The translations under genes and the position numbers were made by a program. From positions 186,001 to 250,000 of the forward strand of contig QXEO01000211.1 in NCBI GenBank assembly GCA_007115705.1: 64,000 nt of DNA. Direction: 5' to 3'. Shown piece by piece: positions 56,488-64,000 of this stretch. Every line of letters begins with the position of its first letter. The first letter of the stretch is position 1. Source of the stretch: Dactylis glomerata. Its lineage: Eukaryota; Streptophyta; Magnoliopsida; Poales; Poaceae. A model generated the notes under the pieces. It was not told where the DNA came from, did no database searches, and saw nothing but the letters and a program-made list of their open reading frames with translations.

Positions 56488-59400
56488 GAAAGCGCGCTCG
56501 TCACCTTCCTGCGGGCAAACTCTGACATGTTCGCTTGGACTCCGTCAGATATGCCTGACGTTCCCAGGGAGGTGATTGAGCACCACTTAGCCGTGTGCCC
56601 TCAGGCACACCCCGTGAAGCAGAAGACTAGGAAACAAGCGCAAGAGAAGCAGGACTTCATCGTCAAAGAAATAGAGAAGCTGAAGAAGGCCAAGCTAATA
56701 CGCGAGGTAGCCCACCCCACCTGGATTGCAAATCCGGTGGTCGTCCCAAAGTCAAATAGCAGTGGGTGCCTCTGCGTGGACTTCACAAGTCTCAACAAGG
56801 CCTGTCCCAAGGATCCTTATCTGCTCCCAAGGATAGATCAAATCGTCGACTCCACCGCCGGCTGTGACCTCCTTTGCTTCTTGGATGCTTTCTCCGGCTA
56901 TCATCAGATCAAGATGGCAATGGAGGACGAGGAGAAGACCGCCTTCATCACGCCTTGTGGTGTGTACTGCTACGTCTACATGCCCTTCGGCCTGAAGAAC
57001 GCAGGAGCCACCTTCCAAAGGCTCATGCGTAAGGCCCTGGGGGCTCAGATGGGAAGGAATGCGGAAGCCTACGTCGACGACATCGTCGTCAAGACTCGCG
57101 AGAGTCACACCTTCATCGAGGATCTGGAAGAAACATTCGTCAACCTGAGAAAGGTAAACATCAAGCTCAACCCCGCCAAGTGCGCCTTCGGCGTACCGTT
57201 GGGAAAGTTGTTGGGGTTCCTCGTTTCTCACCGCGGGATAGAGGTAAACCCTGACAAAGTCAAGGCCATCGAGGAAATGCATCCTCCACAGAATCTCAAG
57301 GAAATGCAGCGCCTCGCAGGATGCATGGCAGCCCTGGGGCGCTTCATCGCGAGGAGCGGAGAGAAGGCTCTGCCCTTCTTCAAGCTCATGAAGCGCACCG
57401 GGCAGTTCGAGTGGACTCCAGAAGCCGACAAGGCTTTCACCGAGCTGAAGAAGTACCTCACGAGCCCACCAATCATGGTTGCCCCAACGTTCCGCAAGCC
57501 CTTGCTGCTCTACATCACAGGAACTCCGAGAACAGCAAGCGCTGTCCTCATCGCGGAGCGAGACGCCAAGGTAATCGCCAAAGAGGAAGTTGATCCTCCC
57601 TACCCGGGGGCTCCTCGCGAGGTAGAGGCAGAAATCCCTTCTGTCCCTCAAGAGGGGCCGCCTGCTGCAGCTTCGCCGACCGAGCCGCTCCCTCAGAGCG
57701 ACCCTTCTGAGCCTCTCAAGGAGAGGACTCCTGAGGGCATCACCAAGGTGCAGAAGCCCGTGTACTTCGTCAGCACGGTGCTACGCGACGTGCGGGAGCG
57801 TTACACCATGCAGCAAAAGCTGCCCTACACCCTGCTCATCGCTTCGCGGAAGCTACGCCACTACTTCCAGGGTCACCCGATAAAGGTGGTTACCGATCGT
57901 CCCCTGGAGACCATCCTACGCAATCCCAATGTCACCGGGCGGGTGGCAGAATGGGCCGTGGAGCTTCAACCCTTTGAGATCTCCTTCGAAACTACAAAGG
58001 TAATCAAGAGCAAGGCTTTGGCTGAGTTCACTGCAGAGTGGACTAATCCGTTCGCCGACGAGCCTCCAGAGGTGGAGTCAACGCTCCCATGAGAGGAGGC
58101 CCCAGGCCTCTGGGTCGTGCACTTCGACGGCGCCTTCAACCTTCCCGGCGCAGGAGCTGGTGCTGTCCTGACCTCTCCCTCTGGAGACAAGCTCTTCTAC
58201 GCCATACAGCTCTGCTTTAAGCCTGAGCACAAGGTCTCCAACAACATCGCGAAATATGAAGGACTACTCGCCGGCTTAAGGGCAGCGAACGCTTTGGGCA
58301 TCAAGCGCCTCATCGTCAAAGGGGATTCACAGCTGATTGTGAACTTCTCGAACAAGAGCTACACTCCAAAGGATGAGTACATGGCGGCTTATCTCGAAGA
58401 GTATCGAAAGATGGAAAAACGCTTCCAGGGCTTGGAGCAGAAGCACATCCCGAGAGGAGAAAATGTGGAAGCCGACGAGATCGCCAAGCGCGCCTCTCAT
58501 CGCCTGGCACAACCTGCCGACGTCTTTGAGGAGCGTCTCTTCAGACCGTCTGCTTCTCCATCATCATCTGGATCAGACCCTCCACCTGCCCTGCCGCCGC
58601 CGCCGGAGCAGGGGGCTCCGAACTGCGGGCCTCCTTCGGGTGACCGCGTCCTCCTGGCATTGGCACGGCAGGAGGGAGTGGATTGGATCCTCGAGCTCAA
58701 GGCCTTCCTCACTAGCAGCAGGCTTCCCGAGGCTGAAGAAGAGGCTGAAAGGATTGTGCGTCAAGCTTCGGGCTACTGCGTCAAGGATGGTGACTTGTAC
58801 CGGCGTCGCCCAAATGGCGTCGCTCTGAAGTGCATATCTACTCACCAAGGCCAAGAGCTTCTCAGGGACATCCACGCCGCCAAATGCGGGCATCATGCTT
58901 CTGCCGCGACTCTAGCCGCGAAGGCATATCAAAGCGGCTTCTACTGGCCTTCAGCGCTCGGGGATGCGGCGGAGATGGTCAAGAGGTGCGAGGCGTGCCA
59001 ATTCCATGCCAAGCAGATCCACCAGCCGGCGCAGGAGCTGCAAACCATCCCACTCACTGGGCCCTTTGCAGTTTGGGGGCTGGACATCCTTGGTCCATTC
59101 CCCAGAGCGCAAGGGGGCTATCGATACCTCTACGTCGCCATCGACAAATTCACCAAGTGGGTGGAGGTGGAACCGGTGTGCACAATCCTGGCCAGGTCCG
59201 CACTCAAGTTCATCTGTGGGCTGGTTTGTCGTTTTTGTGTGCCTAACCGCATAATCACCGACAACGGCAGCCAGTTCACCAGTGGACTGTTCCGGGAGTA
59301 CTGCGCATTGGCCGGCATCAAGATCTGTTTCGCCTCCGTCGCCTACCCCAGGAGCAATGGCCAAGCCGAGCGTGCTAACGCCGAGGTCCTCAAGGGACTC

Positions 59401-59931
59401 AAGATGAAAAGCTTCAACGCAAAGCTCGAAGCCTGCGGCAAAAAATGGTTAGACAACCTCCAATCCATCTTGTGGTCCATCAGGACTACCGCCACCAAAC
59501 CCACTGGAGAGACCCCTTTCTTCTTGGTCTATGGGGCGGAGGCTGTTCTTCCCACCGACGTCAAATTTGGGTCGCCAAGAGTGCTCGCCTTCGACGAAAT
59601 TCACCAAGAGGACCTCATCAAGGACCGCCTCCTCCTGCTCGAAGAAGCTCGGTGCCAAGTCGCGCTCCGCACCGCGAGGTACCAGCAAGGACTACGTCGC
59701 TACCATAGCCGCCATGTTCGAGCAAGGACCCTAGAGGTCGGCGACCTGGTGCTGAGGAGAATACTCTCTCGCGAGGGCTTGCACAAGCTATCTCCAATGT
59801 GGGAAGGTGACGCACATCGCCAGGCCAGGCTCGGCGCGGCTGGAAACCGCAGAAGGCGTGCCGGTGGGGAACCCGTGGAACATAGCTCATCTGCGAAAGT
59901 TCTACCCTTAGGTTCCTCACGAGGAGATTAA
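56488..59931 (+). pseudogene. pol: Pol of K with one nonsense codon and a C-terminal frameshift
   Basis: Same domain order as in J: RT (CFLDAFSG, YVDD), dead first RNase H, Pro-rich spacer, archaeal-type RNase H (HFDGAF), integrase (GHHASA, GLDILGP, ITDNGSQF, NGQAERAN). TGA at 58090-58092 replaces the GGA of J just before the second RNase H. Near 59808 an 11-bp deletion between two AGG copies shifts the frame, so the normal NPWNIAHLR end is lost and the ORF stops at 59931. It is therefore unlikely to be autonomous. Confidence 0.88.
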
Positions 59932-61056
59932 GACCGTTTCCACGGCACTTGTATCAGCTCAAACTGCTCTTAAGCACTGATATTAAGTTATTGCGCAATA
60001 TAGCGCCTCTGCTTCGGCATGACATTAAAATGGCATGAAGTCCATTTATTTTCTGTTGTACTCCACGCGGGGGCTAGGCACGGTGTCTATGCTGGGGCCT
60101 TCGCCCAGGAAACAGCAAGCCTGAAAAACCCGAAGGGAGTGAGCTCTAGTCGGGGGCGACGGCCCTATTATCGATCACCTCCAAATACCCATGGTGCTTA
60201 GTTCCTCGCGAAGTACACCGGAAAATAAAAAATCTTCGAGAAAAGTCCAAGGTGTGCCCAAGGCACCCGCTAAGGACCGGCACCTCGTGGGCAACCCTCA
60301 CGAGGAAGCAAGGACGCGTCGATGCACAAAGCATCCGTAGGAAGATTCCTTCTCCCGAGGAAGGCCTAACGTGGCAGGATTATTGAAGACCAAGGCCGCT
60401 CCGATCATCTTGCGAAGGAGACGCAGATCCGGAGGTCCGCGCCAGGCCCTTCACCTCATGAGCAATCCTTGCGAGGTGTCGACGGTCTCTGGGCTCTCTT
60501 AAGCGTCGATTTTTTCACGTCCGGTAGGGTCCAGCTTCCCGCAACGATGAGGAAGGCCCCGTGAATCGCCACACGCGGCAATTTGCTCTTAGCTGCTGGC
60601 ATAGATAGTGCCGCGCTCCTCCACGACGGAGAAGGTCCCTGTGCCGGTCACAGGGGCATCTTATTCGCCTTCTTTTTTCGTTTGTTTATCGACTTGTTTT
60701 TCCATTTTTGGGGATTTGGGGTTTTTTCTTTTCCAACTCTTCCTTCAGCTTCTTGTCTCAGGAATCATCCAATGTGTCGCCGGCGCCGACCCCATCTTGA
60801 GCTCTGAGGCGAAGGGAGGCCTCCCGTCGGCGCTAACAGCTCACTAGGGCTCTCGAGCGTGCGAATGACCAGGACAATGACGAGCAACAGGAATCAAAAA
60901 GCAAGATAGCTAATAAGCAGATTCGATTAAAGCGTTCCCGGCAAGGGGAGGAGCAAAAGCACGGCGGGGCATACCCCGCCGGCGAAGACTACACAGCAAA
61001 AGAGGGGAGGAGACTAGTTCCCCTCCCCAGAAGACTACCGCGCCAGGATCTCCTCT
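59932..61056. other. Convergent intergenic segment of K
   Basis: No supported gene. It is the counterpart, inverted, of 45915-47065 in J. Confidence 0.6.
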
Positions 61057-61806
61057 TCACTGCGCTCCGGGCTGGGGTAGGTGCGGCGGACGCCGCCGGC
61101 GGTGAAGATCTGCACCGAGGCCTCCAGCGCCCCCAGCTTGAAGCGGAAGAAGAGGTGGTCGCCGACGCGGAGGCGATGGCCAAGGGCGAAGGCCCTCCAG
61201 CGGTCGAAGAGGACAGCGTTGGAGGATATCCACAGGCCAGAGGAGATCTGGCCTGCTCTGCTCCCCCAGAGCAATCTCCCCGGTGGCCGCGTCGGGGGCG
61301 TAAACCACCCTCCGGACTACGTCGGGCAGCCGGAGGGAATTGAAGCTCGGGGCGTCGACGACAACGAGGAGCTCCAGGAAGCGGGACCCCGGGCCGATGA
61401 GGGGTCCCAGCATCGCCGCCGCCAAGGGGCGCGGAGTGGCGACCACTCCGTTCGCCGGCGGGGCCGGAGGATCTGCAGCGTGGGGAAGGGGGCCCAAGGC
61501 GGCCTCCACCTCCCGAAGTACCCGGTCAATGCTCCCCGGGGCGCGGGGAGCAGGCGCCGCTGCCAGCGGCAACAACGAGTTCAGAGCGCCTCCAGGCGTG
61601 GGACCCCTAAGGGTCAGGGCGCCGGAGGTCCCCAAGGCGGCGCGGTTCGCCTCGTCCTGCCTCGGCGCGCCAATGCGAAGGGGGCCACCGGCGCCGGGCG
61701 TCCACCGGGCCGGGATCTTCGCCTTGTTCCCGCTGCCCAGGGGGCGTCCGCGGCGCTTTGCCCCAGAGTTTGATCCAGCGGCGGCGATGGAGGCAGAGGG
61801 ATCCAT
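61057..61806 (-). pseudogene. Antisense AT-hook/B3-like gene of K, frameshifted
   Basis: It starts at ATG 61806 (MDPSASIAAAG) and carries KRRGRPLGSGNK and the first part of the B3-like region (FLELLVVVDAPSFNSLRLP). About 14 bp fewer than J near 61215 shift the frame. The other frame then encodes RWRAFALGHRLRVGDHLFFR and VQIF, which retain the Gly-Asp expected in B3 domains. Clear divergence from the J protein outside the conserved blocks suggests past selection on those blocks. Confidence 0.68.
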
Positions 61807-62182
61807 CAGCTTGGGGGCGTGGAGGAAGAAGTGGCACTGGAGGAAGGAGGTGAAGTGCCGGAGGTCTCGAGGAGACTCTATTTAAGGGGCGCAGCCGGCA
61901 TCGTCGCGTCAAATCTCAATGCGGGAACCGAAGCGTCGGTGCTGTGCTCTGCTGTGAAGCGACACGCCATCATGACGGTTGACGCCTTGGGGACTGCAGC
62001 GTCGCCCGCCGTTTCGCCTCACCAGTTGCGGTCGTGCCACGCGTCCGCTGCCTCTGCATCTTCACATGGTCCTCTGACCGCACGGTTGATGCGTGCCGTT
62101 GGAGGGCCTAGTAGCTTCTGGGGCCCCCGGCCCTTCACTCCCTCAAGAGAGCGCGTTCGTGGGCCGGGATCCTGGGGGCTAC

Positions 62183-63088
62183 TGTCGGTGTTCTAGATAC
62201 CGGGGTATCCCGGTCCACCTGCTCCTGGGCCCCATCATCGGCCCATCTTCAGCCCAGGGGAGAGCCGGCGACCGAAGCTATTCGAGAAGACCCTCATGAG
62301 GAGGCGCCTCATGAGGAGAACGACGGTGGAAACTGCTAAGGACCAGAAGACCTCACGAGCTCCCGCTGGTGAGGAGAGGGACCACGTCCACGTCAGCTCA
62401 GCACGTTGGCGTGCAGAGCAAGAAGATAAAGGACAGAAGACCGTGTACTGCCCACGCTACCCCCGACAGGGAGGAGACCAACTTTCCCTGTGCCTGCCCA
62501 AAGCGGCACAGTGGTTGTTGGCCACCCCCCTAAAAATAGCGTGGATGGTGCAGGGTGCCAGAGGAAGACGTCTGCTTCCTCCACCCACCCCTGTGGACCG
62601 GCGCCACTACCCTACGAAGACTACGTCCACGGAAGAATGTAGTCTACAGCTGTCCTCCCTCCTTGGCCGTGTGTGGCAACCCCTTCCCCAAGAAGATAAG
62701 GGGAAGGAGGACCTTGGCGCTATAAAAGGAAGGGAGGCCACTCCTTAGAGGGGATCGGATCTCCATCTTCTCCAAGCTGCTAGCTGGGCATGCAGGTTCT
62801 TCAACCTCTGGCCAGCTAGAGCTTTGTAACCAAGACCTTGTACTCCTCGTGAGGTGTCGCGGTGTAATACAAGAAGGCAGGAAGTAGGGGTGTTACCTCA
62901 CCACGAGGGCCCTGAACCTGGGTAAAGCTCGGCGTCTCTCTCTGCAGTGTGTAGTGCATTCGACGACTCGTGGCTTCCGTCACCGTGCTTCGTTGCGATC
63001 CTAGATCTCACACGTTCAGCCCCTGCGTTCGAATCTTTGGGTCCATCGCGTGGTACCCCATGTTCTTGCGACATGAAATCCATCGACA
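62183..63088 (+). repeat. 3' LTR of element K
   Basis: 906 bp from TGTCGGTGT to CATCGACA, preceded by the polypurine tract CTGGGGGCTAC at 62172-62182. TATAAAA is at 62721-62727. The first 177 bp match 43701-43877, and the whole matches, inverted, the LTRs of J. Confidence 0.93.
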
Positions 63089-63093
63089 GATGG

Positions 63094-64000
63094 CCATCGT
63101 GACTTTGCCACCATGGCGATTGTGCTGGACGGGTTGCCTTCAATGTTCCGATTAGCTGGACGCACGGCGTCGTCAGCCTTGGTAGAAGTCAGGATGGCTT
63201 CGGCGCCTGGCGTCGTCGCCCTTGGCCAAGGTCAGCAGGGCATGGTCGCCCATGTTCGAACTCCTCCCGTTTATCGTGTGGATGTCTAGTAATCAAAATA
63301 AACCACGTTATGGCAAAGCACTTGCAAAATCAAAGTACAATATGTACACGTCTTCTGTTGAGATTTCAAGAGATCAGTCATTGCATACCGTACTCTATTC
63401 CAACTCCTCACAGAATGGGAAGTGCAAAGCGGACACACCATGATTGACGTGGATCCCTTATAATTCTTCTTTTAAATCTTAGCCGTTCTTTTCCTGTGTT
63501 ACCTTAAGTCAAATCTTAGCTGTTCAATGTTAGTTGTTTTAATAATATAATAGATTAAGTCCATAAGAGTAAGATGGCATGATATTGGGTCAGGGTTAAG
63601 GGTCAATATGAATGGGGTTAGATATGTATGGTCATATGATTCACTTTTATAGAAGTAATCACATTGATAAGAATTATAGAATTAATCTTATGAAGAAAAT
63701 ACTCAAATTCTCATATTTGAATTTGAATATTTACAAATGATTTCAAATAATTTGGGCAGTGATGTTACTAGATAGGGTACTGAAAAAATAAGCTATAGCA
63801 ATTGGTTTCACTTTAAGATCATTTTTAAAATTCAAGTTATGATCAGAGTGGTGATTTGAAATTCAATTTTGAAAACATTTGACCGGGGGGTTTGACTGAG
63901 GCTGACTGGACAGGCTACGTGGCAACCATCTATTGGCTGATACTGATTCGGGTTAGTTAGTCTAATCTAAGCCCTCCATTCTGATCCGACGGTTAGCAGA
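63094..64000. other. Flank right of K, no gene seen
   Basis: AT-rich sequence, interrupted by K. Position suggests it continues the long inverted H LTR of 41145-43700, but I cannot align it to another part of the window. No ORF with a recognisable domain. Confidence 0.4.

Larger units (their letters stand above)
43701..63088 (+). mobile_element. Element K: Tat-type retrotransposon with J nested in its 5' part
   Basis: 5' LTR fragment 43701-43877, 3' LTR 62183-63088 (906 bp), and TSD GATGG at 43696-43700 and 63089-63093. Gag, UAG and pol are on the plus strand, with an antisense gene before the 3' LTR. J entered the 5' LTR, and the rest of the 5' LTR, the PBS and the start of gag are lost. 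By eye about six differences in 177 bp separate the LTR fragments, so K is older than J. Confidence 0.87.

Noticed and set aside
63222..63443. 73-aa ORF in the right flank
   Set aside because: Short, AT-rich, no domain and no promoter or splice context.

Overview
The window is plant repeat DNA, almost certainly from a large grass genome. The Athila-type LTRs that open TGATACGTC and the Tat-type elements with an antisense gene look like Triticeae or close-relative families (Sabrina/WHAM-like for the Athila copies). This is from memory, and no database was searched. I see no single-copy host gene, no tRNA or rRNA gene and nothing prokaryotic. Nearly every base belongs to one of about ten nested LTR retrotransposons or solo LTRs. 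I resolved these from terminal TG..CA ends, 5-bp target-site duplications (TSDs), primer-binding sites (PBS) and the resumption of interrupted sequence.

Layout, left to right. Element A (11-9872, minus strand, TSD GTTTC) is a Tat-type element without pol, inserted in the 3' internal part of Athila-like element G (9878-11884, plus). From 11885 follows element H (plus, long LTR, tRNA-iMet PBS, leader ORF, start of gag). H is interrupted twice. The first interruption is a minus-strand solo LTR (14417-28900, TSD GGCAG), which itself contains the young Tat-type element B (15351-28195, TSD ATTGG). The second is the LTR of Athila-like element D (29569-39934), which contains a plus-strand LTR remnant F, which in turn contains the pol-less Athila element C (30442-38600, minus). 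D's internal remnant (39935-41144) abuts an inverted copy of the H LTR (41145-43700). Element K (43701-63088, plus, TSD GATGG) sits in that sequence and carries its relative J (43878-53953, minus) plus a partial tandem copy J2 (53954-54629). The last 0.9 kb is AT-rich flank.

The Tat-type elements A, B, J and K share one plan. Gag-protease is followed by an in-frame UAG and, except in A, by a pol with RT, a degenerate RNase H, a second archaeal-type RNase H and integrase. A separate gene on the opposite strand lies between pol and the 3' LTR. In A and B this antisense gene is of the plant 'putative gypsy type transposon' class. In B five GT-AG introns can be placed that keep one reading frame of about 879 codons. 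In J and K the antisense gene is different: a short protein with an AT-hook-like motif and a region that aligns well with the plant B3 DNA-binding fold, behind a TATA box about 75-80 bp before its ATG.

The observations most worth following are the UAG-centred sequence shared at the gag/pol boundary of unrelated families, the B3/AT-hook antisense gene, the hairpin minisatellite in the antisense gene's intron in B, and the family-specific short words spread through each element.
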